From: Bacillota bacterium
GTDB lineage: Bacteria; Bacillota; UBA994
Direction of reading: 5' to 3'
Assembly (NCBI GenBank): GCA_018725535.1
Contig: QLUS01000062.1
Location: 1-8,691 of the forward strand
Length of the DNA: 8,691 bases
Below are positions 1 to 6,417 of the stretch, piece by piece; position 1 is the first letter of the stretch; each line of letters starts with the position of its first letter. Both the position numbers and the translations under genes were made by a program. The notes beneath the pieces were generated by a model. It saw only the letters and a list, made by a program, of their open reading frames with translations, made no database searches and was not told the origin of the DNA.

Positions 1-1
1 C

Positions 2-759
2 GGTCGGCAGGTATCCCGCGAGGGACGCTGCGCCTCACTACAGCGCAAGACGAAGTGCTCCGTTCACTTATCTACGGCGCATGTCTTGGCGACCGAGACG
101 GGAATCGCGCAATTGGCGGCCTCACCAGGGGTTTCAGGTGATAGCTATCGCGTGACGGAACTAGTCGGCGGAAAGCTTGCGCTGATGGTCAGCGATGGCA
201 TGGGCAACGGTCCTGTGGCTCATCAGGAAAGTCGCACTGTGGTTAACTTGCTGGAGCAGATGTTGCGCGCAGGATTTGACAAGGAGGTTACAGTGCAGAC
301 CATCAACTCCGTGTTAGCCCTTAGGTCGCACGCAGAGACCTTTGCCACACTGGACATGGCACTAATGATCTTTACAGCGGGAACGTAGAAGTCGTGAAAA
401 TCGGGGCTAGCTCATCCTACCTGCGCCGCGGCGATCGCGTGGAGGTAATCAGAGCGGACTCGCTGCCCGCGGGGATTTTGGCCAACATTGAGGTGGAGAC
501 CAGAAAACTGACCTTCTGCCGCGGTGATACCTATGTCCTAGTGTCAGACGGCGTGCTTGAGGGACAGCAGGGCATTGTCGACAAAGAAGAGTGGCTCTGT
601 CGCCTCCTGCGACAGGCGACGACGGAAAAGGCACAGGATCTAGCCGACTATATTTTTAATCGGGCTAAGAACAACTTTGGGGGCAGTATCCCCGACGATA
701 TGACGGTAGTCGTCTTGAGAGTCCTAGATAAGACAGTCAGTATACCCTTGGTGGGATGA
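2..759 (+). pseudogene. spoIIE: Stage II sporulation protein E (SpoIIE), C-terminal PP2C phosphatase part, 5'-truncated by window edge and frameshifted
   Basis: SpoIIE is the membrane-bound serine phosphatase at the asymmetric sporulation septum; it dephosphorylates SpoIIAA so that sigma-F becomes active in the forespore. The reading frame is already open at base 2, so the N-terminal membrane and central regions lie outside the window. The PP2C domain is recognisable: the VSGDSY segment, the metal-binding motif SDGMGNG, then SDGVLEG and a final PDDMTVVV, matching the order of the metal aspartates in SpoIIE. The protein is broken: the first frame runs to a TAG at 386-388, while homology continues without loss one frame back (DLYSGNVEVVKIG, from 367). 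The join falls at about 365-369 and fits one missing base after LDMAL, where the family has a residue such as I followed by D. The second frame ends at a TGA at 757-759. Sequencing error and true inactivation cannot be told apart here. Gene identity is very sure. Confidence 0.9.
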
Positions 760-788
760 GGCCGCGCGCGGTCTCATTCCTGCTTTTA
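756..788 (+). terminator. GC-rich hairpin at the spoIIE stop codon, possible weak intrinsic terminator
   Basis: Bases 756-765 (ATGAGGCCGC) pair with 768-777 (GCGGTCTCAT) through up to ten positions, including one G-U pair; realistically the inner one or two pairs open to form the loop. The stem overlaps the spoIIE TGA. The following tract contains TTTTA at 784-788, but it is interrupted by TCCTGC, so termination may be partial. Its place between a sporulation gene and an essential tRNA-modification gene makes a transcription boundary plausible. Confidence 0.45.
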
Positions 789-812
789 CTGCCCCGTGGT
801 TAATGTTATAGT
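785..812 (+). promoter_or_regulatory. Candidate housekeeping promoter for tilS with extended -10
   Basis: TTTACT (785-790, four of six matches to TTGACA) is separated by 16 bases from TATAGT (807-812, five of six to TATAAT). A TG at 804-805, one base before the -10, gives an extended -10 element. The -10 box is also the left arm of a perfect dyad, TATAGT-AA-ACTATA (807-820). Transcription would start at about 818-820, on or beside the ATG at 820. This is a motif match by eye only. Confidence 0.42.
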
Positions 813-819
813 AAACTAT

Positions 820-2253
820 ATGGACAAGCTTAACGTTTATGTGGACGTACCCGAGGCAGTGAAGCGATCTTGTGCGGAGCATGAGCTCCTAAGCTCAGGT
901 GACCACCTGCTCGTCGGAGTTTCCGGCGGTGCAGATTCAGTCGCCTTGTTGCTGTGCCTCTGTGAACTCGCACAGTCCTTGCCCTGCAAGCTTACCGTTG
1001 CTCACGTCAATCACGGGCTGCGAGAACAGGCCGCAGAAGAAGATGCCTACTTTGTGGCTAAGCTGTGTAGCGACTTGGCAGTACCAGTGGTCGTGCGCAC
1101 TGTCGATGTAGCGGCGCGCCGTAAAAGCAAGCATGAGTCAATGCAGCAAGCAGCCCGCATGGAGCGCTTCCGGTTCTTTGCCGAGGTGTGCCGTGAACAG
1201 GGCCAAAATAAAGTAGCGCTCGCCCACCACCAAAACGACCAAGTCGAGACGATCCTCTTAAGCCTCATGCGCGGAGCCGGGTTGAAAGGGCTTTCGGGTA
1301 TGAGTCCGCTTGAGCAGGGGCTCTTTGGCCTGACACTTATCCGTCCGCTGCTAGCCGTGACTAGGGATAGCATCGAGGCTTTTTTGGCGGAGCGCGGGCA
1401 AGTATATAGAGTTGACTACAGCAACCATGATACTAAATACCGCCGCAATCTAGTGCGACACGAGATACTGCCCCTCCTTGGCAAGTTAAACAGCGACGTA
1501 GCAGGGGCACTGCTCCGGGTCGCAGACCACGCCCGAGAGGGCGAAGACTATATCTGTACGCAAGCGACGCCCTTGTGGCTAAAAGCCCGCGAGACGCTGC
1601 CGTACGGCACGGGTCTGCAACTTGACAGCTTGCGCACCACCCACCGCGCGTTAACCGTGCGCCTGCTCCAGTGGGCGTATGCACAGGAGTGCGGGGGGGA
1701 GAGTGACATGGAAACCACGCATATCGAGGGATGCCTGCGGTTGCTTAACCAACAAGCAGGGCGCAGAATCCACCTCCGGGGTGGAATTACCGCTCTGCGC
1801 ACACGCCATCACCTCGTGTTCTGTCGCGAGCGACCTGAGTCCGGCGAGCCCTATGAGCTGGAGCTGCCCGTGCCCGGTGCGGTAACTCTGCCGGATGGAA
1901 GTGTAATCTCTGCGGAACCGGTCACGCATGCACCCGCAGACTATCCGCCGTCCTCTGCTGCTGTTGCCTATGTTGCTGGCATAAAACTTTGGCTCAAGGT
2001 GCGAAACCGTCGCCCCGGCGACACGTATTTGCCTTTAGGAGCGTCAGGACATAAGAAACTCAAGCAGGCGATGAGCGAGGCAGAGATTCCGTTGCCTTGG
2101 CGCAATAAGCTTCCGGTGGTGATAGCCGAAGACACAATCGTATGGGTACCGGGACTGCGTGTGGCAGAGAAGTTTCGCGTGCCAAAGACTAGACTAGAGA
2201 GCGTTTTTAAGTTAACGTGCCTGCATGGGGGGAAGAATAATTGCAGCAGCTAG
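820..2253 (+). CDS. tilS: tRNA(Ile)-lysidine synthetase TilS
   Basis: TilS is a cytoplasmic enzyme that uses ATP to attach lysine to cytidine 34 of the CAU-anticodon isoleucine tRNA, so that it reads AUA instead of AUG; it is essential in most bacteria. Counting from the ATG at 820 (477 residues), the N-type ATP pyrophosphatase P-loop SGGADS is at about 35-40, AHVNHGLR at 61-68, AHHQNDQVET at 135-144 and the YRRNLVR segment near 207-213. The C-terminal TilS domain (WLKVRNRRPGD, then KKLKQAMSEAEIP and WRNKLPVV) spans about 391-457. The length is normal for the family. The start is uncertain: an in-frame GTG at 796 is upstream, but it would lie inside the candidate promoter; GTG 841 aligns best with short family N-termini. 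None of the three has a clear Shine-Dalgarno site. The last 13 bases overlap hpt, implying cotranscription and coupled translation. Confidence 0.95.
   Translation: MDKLNVYVDVPEAVKRSCAEHELLSSGDHLLVGVSGGADSVALLLCLCELAQSLPCKLTVAHVNHGLREQAAEEDAYFVAKLCSDLAVPVVVRTVDVAARRKSKHESMQQAARMERFRFFAEVCREQGQNKVALAHHQNDQVETILLSLMRGAGLKGLSGMSPLEQGLFGLTLIRPLLAVTRDSIEAFLAERGQVYRVDYSNHDTKYRRNLVRHEILPLLGKLNSDVAGALLRVADHAREGEDYICTQATPLWLKARETLPYGTGLQLDSLRTTHRALTVRLLQWAYAQECGGESDMETTHIEGCLRLLNQQAGRRIHLRGGITALRTRHHLVFCRERPESGEPYELELPVPGAVTLPDGSVISAEPVTHAPADYPPSSAAVAYVAGIKLWLKVRNRRPGDTYLPLGASGHKKLKQAMSEAEIPLPWRNKLPVVIAEDTIVWVPGLRVAEKFRVPKTRLESVFKLTCLHGGKNNCSS
2227..2235 (+). promoter_or_regulatory. Ribosome binding site selecting the TTG start of hpt
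   Basis: The purine run GGGGGGAAG ends five to eight bases before the TTG at 2241, depending on which Gs pair with 16S rRNA. It lies inside the tilS coding sequence. It supports the TTG start rather than a later in-frame codon, because the conserved N-terminal helix of the protein begins directly after it. Confidence 0.6.
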
Positions 2254-2768
2254 ACTTACGCGTGCTCATTCCGCGGCAGGACATTGCCGATAAGGTACAG
2301 GAGATGGGGGAAATAATAAGCCGCGACTACGGGGGGCAAGAAGTCCTACTCGTAGTAGTGCTACGGGGGGCGGCCCTGTTTGCAGCCGATCTCTGTCGCC
2401 ATATCCGTGCGGATGTCGTGCTGGATTTTATCGCCGTTTCGAGCTATGGGTCGTCTACGTCTAGTTCCGGCGTGGTTAGGTTCCTGAAGGACCTCGACGA
2501 ATCAGTTGAGGGGCGGCATGTGCTCATCATAGAAGACATTGTGGATACAGGGCTCACGCTTACCTATCTGCTTGAGAATCTTAAGTCCCGCCATCCGCTG
2601 AGCTTAAGAACCTGTACTTTGCTAGACAAGCCTAGCTGTCGGCGTGTAAATATACGGCCTGACTACGTAGGCTTTACTATAGACGACTTGTTTGTCGTAG
2701 GATATGGACTAGACTGGGATCAGCGTTATCGCCACCTGCCCGACATCTGCATTCATCAAGAGGGGTAA
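2241..2768 (+). CDS. hpt: Hypoxanthine (guanine) phosphoribosyltransferase
   Basis: This is a cytoplasmic purine-salvage enzyme that converts hypoxanthine or guanine plus PRPP to IMP or GMP. The 175-residue length is typical of bacterial enzymes. The PRPP-binding signature VLIIEDIVDTGLT is at about 94-106 and contains the catalytic aspartate. Other expected elements are the LRGA loop (41-44), the flexible-loop segment SSYGSST (67-73), LLDK (127-130) with the lysine that contacts the purine, and the C-terminal FVVGYGLDWDQRYRHLP stretch (151-167). The TTG start sits within the end of tilS, giving a 13-base overlap. The tilS-hpt-ftsH order is conserved in Firmicutes. In Bacillus and Listeria, TilS and HprT have been reported to interact and to influence ftsH expression. 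Discrimination among hypoxanthine, guanine and xanthine cannot be made from sequence alone, but family and context are clear. Confidence 0.95.
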   Translation: MQQLDLRVLIPRQDIADKVQEMGEIISRDYGGQEVLLVVVLRGAALFAADLCRHIRADVVLDFIAVSSYGSSTSSSGVVRFLKDLDESVEGRHVLIIEDIVDTGLTLTYLLENLKSRHPLSLRTCTLLDKPSCRRVNIRPDYVGFTIDDLFVVGYGLDWDQRYRHLPDICIHQEG

Positions 2769-2790
2769 GGTAGGACTAGGGCTAGGGCGG

Positions 2791-2826
2791 CACAGTTTTA
2801 CACAATCTAGTTCACTGTGGTAAGAT
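2791..2826 (+). promoter_or_regulatory. Candidate promoter for ftsH with a flanking inverted repeat
   Basis: TTTACA (2797-2802, five of six to TTGACA) and TAAGAT (2821-2826, four of six to TATAAT) are 18 bases apart, with a TG at 2818-2819 giving an extended -10. A perfect six-base inverted repeat, CACAGT (2791-2796) and ACTGTG (2814-2819), begins immediately before the -35 box and ends just before the -10 box. This is where a repressor or activator dyad could act. It does not resemble CIRCE or the CtsR heptamer repeat. Promoter strength and use are inferred. Confidence 0.5.
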
Positions 2827-2840
2827 ATGCTGAGTTCCAG

Positions 2841-2848
2841 GGAGGAGG
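2841..2848 (+). promoter_or_regulatory. Strong ribosome binding site for ftsH (TTG start)
   Basis: GGAGGAGG lies nine bases before the TTG at 2858, a near-ideal Shine-Dalgarno match. It decides the start: the reading frame opened by ATG 2827 is a different one and does not encode FtsH. Confidence 0.8.
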
Positions 2849-2857
2849 ATCTTTCAC

Positions 2858-4669
2858 TTGAATCGCAATCTAAGAACAGCCAGCATGTACCTTTTAGTGA
2901 TACTCATTGGGTTATCACTAATTCAATACTTCGCTGCGCGCACCGCCGCGCCGCAGGAGCTTGCCTATGGCGAATTTTTTGCCCTTGTGGAAACGGGGCA
3001 GGTGCACACGGCTAATCAGGTGGGTAGCAGCGTCACCGGTGAGCTAGCGGACGGCACTCGTTACCGTACCATCGTACCGCCGGATGACGCGGAGCTTATT
3101 CCGCTCTTGCGCACTAAGACGCAGTATAGTTTTCGGCCGCCAGCGGCGCCGCCGTGGTGGACGACCCTGCTTTCCTATGGCCTGATGTTTGCTGCCTTTG
3201 CGGCTATCTGGTACTTCTTTATGCAGCAGTCTCAGTCCGGCGGCAATAAGGTAATGAGCTTTGGGAAGTCACGGGCCAAGCCGCACAGTGATGCCCGCAA
3301 GCGCATCACTTTCGCAGATGTGGCGGGATATGAGGAAGTAAAAGAGGAGCTCGACGAAATTGTTCAGTTCCTTAAGAACCCTAAGAAGTTCAGCGAAATC
3401 GGCGCACGTATACCAAAAGGCGTATTGTTATATGGTCCCCCAGGCACCGGCAAAACATGGCTGGCCAGAGCCGTAGCAGGCGAGGCTGGCGTGCCATTCT
3501 CTAGCATCTCCGGGTCGGAATTTGTGGAGATGTTTGTGGGCGTGGGTGCTTCCCGCGTTCGCGATACGTTTGAGCAAGCTAAGAAGAGCGCTCCTTCCAT
3601 CGTGTTTATCGACGAAATAGATGCTGTGGGGCGACAGCGCGGGGCCGGCTTAGGCGGGGGGCATGACGAACGCGAGCAGACACTCAATCAACTGCTCGTA
3701 GAAATGGACGGGTTTGAGGGCAACGAGGGAATCATAATTATGGCGGCTACTAATCGCCCCGACATCTTGGATCCGGCGTTGCTGCGCCCTGGTCGTTTCG
3801 ACCGTCAAGTGACCGTGGGACGCCCTGACGTCAGGGAACGTGAGTCCATCTTCAAGGTGCATACACGCAGCAAACCGCTTGCGTCCGAAGTGAGGCTAGA
3901 GGTTCTGGCCGGGTTAACCCCCGGATTCACTGCTGCCGACATCGAGAATCTCGTTAACGAAGGCGCGCTATTGGCAGCCCGTCAGGACAGGCGCACCATC
4001 GCTATGTCCGACCTAGAAGAAGCTATTCACCGTGTGATTGCGGGACCTAAGAAAAGGTCGCGCATCATTTCTGAGCGCGAGAAGAAGGTATTTGCCTATC
4101 ATGAGGCTGGGCATGCCTTAAGTCGCTACCTCACGCCAGGCTCTGACCCAGTGCACCTCGTGAGTATCATCCCGCGCGGTATGGCGGGTGGATACGTTAT
4201 TTCGCTGCCGACGGAAGATCGGTTCATCATGACCAAGACAGAGATACTGGACAACGTCACCTATGCTTTGGCCGGTCGTGTGGCCGAGCAACTGGTGTTT
4301 AACGAAATATCTACCGGGGCGCAAGATGACCTCGATAAGTCTACGTGCCTAGTGCGGCGGATGATTATGGAGTACGGCATGAGCGAAGAACTAGGCCCAG
4401 TCACTTATGGCGAAAAAGAGGAACAAGTGTTCCTCGGGCGCGATATCTCCCGCCACCGCAACTTCAGCGAAACAGTCGCGCACAGCATCGACCGCGAAGT
4501 GCGGCGCATAGTTGACCGCTGCTATCACCGGGCGGAAGAGATTCTTAAGAACAACCGCGAGAAATTAGACCTAATAGTCACTGCTCTGTTAGAGAGAGAG
4601 ACGCTAAAAGGCGAAGAATTCGAGGCCCTGCTCGCCACCGGCAGTTTGCCCCCGCTGGTTAAGGCCTAG
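2858..4669 (+). CDS. ftsH: ATP-dependent zinc metalloprotease FtsH
   Basis: FtsH is a membrane-anchored hexameric AAA+ protease that degrades misassembled membrane proteins and regulatory proteins; in Bacillus it is also needed for sporulation. In the 603 residues, a first membrane segment lies at about 10-26, an extracytoplasmic domain follows to about 100, and the second membrane segment is at 103-122. The AAA domain has Walker A GPPGTGKT (193-200), Walker B VFIDEID (249-255), the pore-loop FVG (226-228), the second region of homology near MAATNRPDILDPALLRPGRFDR (295-316) and its arginines. The zinc site HEAGH is at 415-419, with the third ligand probably Asp491 in TGAQDDLDKST. The C-terminal tail is short, so the protein is somewhat shorter than Bacillus FtsH. 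Small departures are GKTW (usually GKTL) and PFSS (usually PFFS). It is the last gene of the tilS unit and is followed by a strong terminator. Confidence 0.97.
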   Translation: MNRNLRTASMYLLVILIGLSLIQYFAARTAAPQELAYGEFFALVETGQVHTANQVGSSVTGELADGTRYRTIVPPDDAELIPLLRTKTQYSFRPPAAPPWWTTLLSYGLMFAAFAAIWYFFMQQSQSGGNKVMSFGKSRAKPHSDARKRITFADVAGYEEVKEELDEIVQFLKNPKKFSEIGARIPKGVLLYGPPGTGKTWLARAVAGEAGVPFSSISGSEFVEMFVGVGASRVRDTFEQAKKSAPSIVFIDEIDAVGRQRGAGLGGGHDEREQTLNQLLVEMDGFEGNEGIIIMAATNRPDILDPALLRPGRFDRQVTVGRPDVRERESIFKVHTRSKPLASEVRLEVLAGLTPGFTAADIENLVNEGALLAARQDRRTIAMSDLEEAIHRVIAGPKKRSRIISEREKKVFAYHEAGHALSRYLTPGSDPVHLVSIIPRGMAGGYVISLPTEDRFIMTKTEILDNVTYALAGRVAEQLVFNEISTGAQDDLDKSTCLVRRMIMEYGMSEELGPVTYGEKEEQVFLGRDISRHRNFSETVAHSIDREVRRIVDRCYHRAEEILKNNREKLDLIVTALLERETLKGEEFEALLATGSLPPLVKA

Positions 4670-4697
4670 CAGATTAAGTCCTGCAGTTGCCAACGTC

Positions 4698-4740
4698 AAG
4701 CACATCGGTTGCCTTCAAGCCGCCGATGTGCTTTTATCTT
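4698..4740 (+). terminator. Strong rho-independent terminator after ftsH
   Basis: AAGCACATCGG (4698-4708) and CCGATGTGCTT (4723-4733) form a perfect 11-base-pair stem with a 14-base loop. The stem runs into a T-rich tail (TTTTATCTT from 4732). It closes the tilS-hpt-ftsH unit and separates it from the histidine-utilisation genes. Confidence 0.9.
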
Positions 4741-4756
4741 GCAGGAGTCTTGCAGG
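4737..4756 (+). repeat. Short direct repeat TCTTGCAGG, two copies
   Basis: The nonamer TCTTGCAGG occurs at 4737-4745 and 4748-4756, an 11-base period (about one helical turn), followed by a G/A-rich run (GGGAAAAAGAA). The first copy overlaps the T tail of the terminator. The spacing suits a protein binding the same DNA face twice, but no regulator is identified and chance is possible. Confidence 0.5.
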
Positions 4757-4866
4757 GGGAAAAAGAACATGCTAATGACATGAACACGCAACTTCGTGTA
4801 ATGGTCGGGGTAACTTCTACTGGCGCACGAGCACAGTAGTACGACTCGCTAGACTGGGGTGTAGGT
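4757..4866 (+). promoter_or_regulatory. hutH leader region with two short dyads; promoter not identified
   Basis: This segment should carry the promoter of the hut genes, because a strong terminator lies just upstream. Two inverted repeats are visible: ACACG (4784-4788) with CGTGT (4795-4799), loop six; and CTACTG (4817-4822) with CAGTAG (4834-4839), loop eleven. I see no convincing -35/-10 pair. A GGGGTG at 4856-4861, five bases before the hutH ATG, is a moderate ribosome binding site. Confidence 0.3.
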
Positions 4867-6396
4867 ATGAATGTAACTATTTCCGGTAATTCCCTGACGC
4901 TAGGCGAGATTAGGGCCGTCAGCCGTGACCGAGCACATGTATCTCTTGGCCCCGCGACGCCAGAGCGCATTGACGCAGCGCGGCAGCTTGTGGAGGCCTT
5001 GGTAAGCGAGGGCCGCCCGGTCTATGGCATTACAACCGGGTTTGGCAAGTTTGCGGAGGTGTCCATCAGCCGCGAGCAAACCGCAGCCTTGCAGCGCAAC
5101 TTGATTGTCAGTCACGCGTGCGGCGTAGGCCACCCACTGCCGACAGAAACGGTGCGTGCCCTGATGCTGCTTAGGGCTAACGCCCTAGCCAAGGGGTTTT
5201 CCGGCATACGGGTCAGCACGGTGGAGTGTTTGCTGGGCATGCTTAACGCGGGCGTTCACCCCATAGTGCCCGCACAAGGCTCCTTAGGGGCGAGTGGTGA
5301 CCTCGCGCCGCTAGCGCACGTTGTACTGGTGATGCTTGGTGAAGGCGAAGCGGAAGTGGACGGCGAAGTAATGCCGGGCAGGGAAGCCCTCGCACGCCGC
5401 AAACTAATGCCTATCTCCTTAACCGCCAAAGAAGGGCTTGCGCTGATCAACGGCACGCAGGCCATGGCGGCCAATCTCAGCCTAGCTGTCGTAGACGCCC
5501 TATCCGCGCTTAAAGCTAGCTTTATTACGGCGAGCCTGAGCCACCAAGCTTTGCGCGGGATTACCGCCGCCTTTGACGCGCGGCTCTCAGCTGTGCGCCC
5601 TCACCCCGCACAAGCGAAAGCGGCTGAAGTCATGCGTATTCTGCTGGAGGGAAGCACGCTGGTGACTCAGCCTGGGGAGATACGCGTACAGGATGCCTAC
5701 GCCCTCAGGTGCATTCCTCAGGTACATGGGGCGTGTTGGCACGCGCTTGAGCACGTGGCGGCAACGCTCCATATCGAATGCAATTCTGCCACCGATAACC
5801 CTTTGGTTTTCCCGGCAGACGGGGAAGTTGTCTCCGGCGGCAATTTCCACGGCGAGTTTTTGGCGTTGGCCGCAGACTACCTAGCGTTGGCTGTGGCCGA
5901 ACTTGGAAGCATTGCGGAGCGCAGGCTAGAACGCTTAGTCAACCCACAGCTTTCAGGGCTGCCCGCTTTCCTGACGCGGCACGGCGGTCTTAACTCCGGA
6001 CTGATGATTACGCAGTACACTGCTGCGGCCCTAGTGTCCGAAAACAAAGTCCTGAGTTACCCGGCGAGCGTGGATTCCATCCCCTCGAGCGCTAATCAGG
6101 AGGACCATGTGAGCATGGGTGGGGTGGCTTGTCGCAAGGTACGGCAAATTGCGGAGAACACTATGCGTGTGTTGGGCATTGAGCTTTTAGCTGCCTGTCA
6201 AGCCATCGACCTGCAGTCAGGCGGTAAGTTGTCGCCGGCAAGCAGTCTAGCCCATGATTGCTTGCGGAAAGTTGTGCCAAAGCTAGCGGAGGACCGCATT
6301 ATGCACCTCGACCTAAACGCCGCTTATGCGTTACTGCAGTCCGGAGACCTTCAGGCGGAAGTAGAGCGATTTACAGGCGAGCTGGTCAGGCTGTAA
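4867..6396 (+). CDS. hutH: Histidine ammonia-lyase (histidase)
   Basis: HutH removes ammonia from L-histidine to give trans-urocanate, the first step of histidine degradation; it is a cytoplasmic homotetramer using a self-made MIO cofactor. The MIO triad Ala-Ser-Gly is at 142-144 within GSLGASGDLAPL, the same numbering as the Pseudomonas putida enzyme. Other active-site residues match: Tyr53 (VYGITTGFG), His83 (SHACGVG), Asn195 (LINGTQAM), Gln275, Tyr278 and Arg281 (RVQDAYALRC), Phe327 (NFHGEF) and Glu412 (NQEDHVSMG). The SH motif at 82-83 and the glutamate near 412 favour histidine over phenylalanine or tyrosine as substrate. The 509 residues are full length. It heads a hut cluster, 21 bases before the formimidoyltransferase gene, and is probably cotranscribed with it. 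A hutU gene, often next to hutH, is not here. Confidence 0.96.
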   Translation: MNVTISGNSLTLGEIRAVSRDRAHVSLGPATPERIDAARQLVEALVSEGRPVYGITTGFGKFAEVSISREQTAALQRNLIVSHACGVGHPLPTETVRALMLLRANALAKGFSGIRVSTVECLLGMLNAGVHPIVPAQGSLGASGDLAPLAHVVLVMLGEGEAEVDGEVMPGREALARRKLMPISLTAKEGLALINGTQAMAANLSLAVVDALSALKASFITASLSHQALRGITAAFDARLSAVRPHPAQAKAAEVMRILLEGSTLVTQPGEIRVQDAYALRCIPQVHGACWHALEHVAATLHIECNSATDNPLVFPADGEVVSGGNFHGEFLALAADYLALAVAELGSIAERRLERLVNPQLSGLPAFLTRHGGLNSGLMITQYTAAALVSENKVLSYPASVDSIPSSANQEDHVSMGGVACRKVRQIAENTMRVLGIELLAACQAIDLQSGGKLSPASSLAHDCLRKVVPKLAEDRIMHLDLNAAYALLQSGDLQAEVERFTGELVRL

Positions 6397-6405
6397 AAAA
6401 CTATT

Positions 6406-6414
6406 AGAGGTGAG
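6406..6414 (+). promoter_or_regulatory. Ribosome binding site selecting the GTG start of the formimidoyltransferase gene
   Basis: AGAGGTGAG, in the 21-base gap after hutH, ends three bases before GTG 6418; pairing through AGAGG gives a spacer of about seven. The protein from this GTG begins MKIIQCVPNFSEG, the conserved family N-terminus, so the start is well supported. Confidence 0.7.
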
Positions 6415-6417
6415 ACA

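Noticed and set aside
360..390. Programmed -1 frameshift in spoIIE
   Set aside because: The frame change has the right sign, but there is no X-XXY-YYZ slippery heptamer near the junction and no obvious downstream stimulatory structure; a one-base deletion is simpler.
2827..3015. 62-codon open frame starting at ATG before ftsH
   Set aside because: It overlaps the ftsH ribosome binding site and 5' end in another frame; the strong Shine-Dalgarno site is spaced for TTG 2858, not for this ATG.
4780..4839. 19-codon open frame in the hutH leader (possible leader peptide)
   Set aside because: No Shine-Dalgarno site at good spacing, no run of histidine codons, and no attenuator hairpin downstream; most likely chance.
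4837..4864. Three TAG triplets before hutH as a HutP-type antiterminator site
   Set aside because: The spacers are 10 and 9 bases rather than the regular short spacing of HutP sites, and no terminator hairpin lies between them and hutH; no hutP gene is visible.
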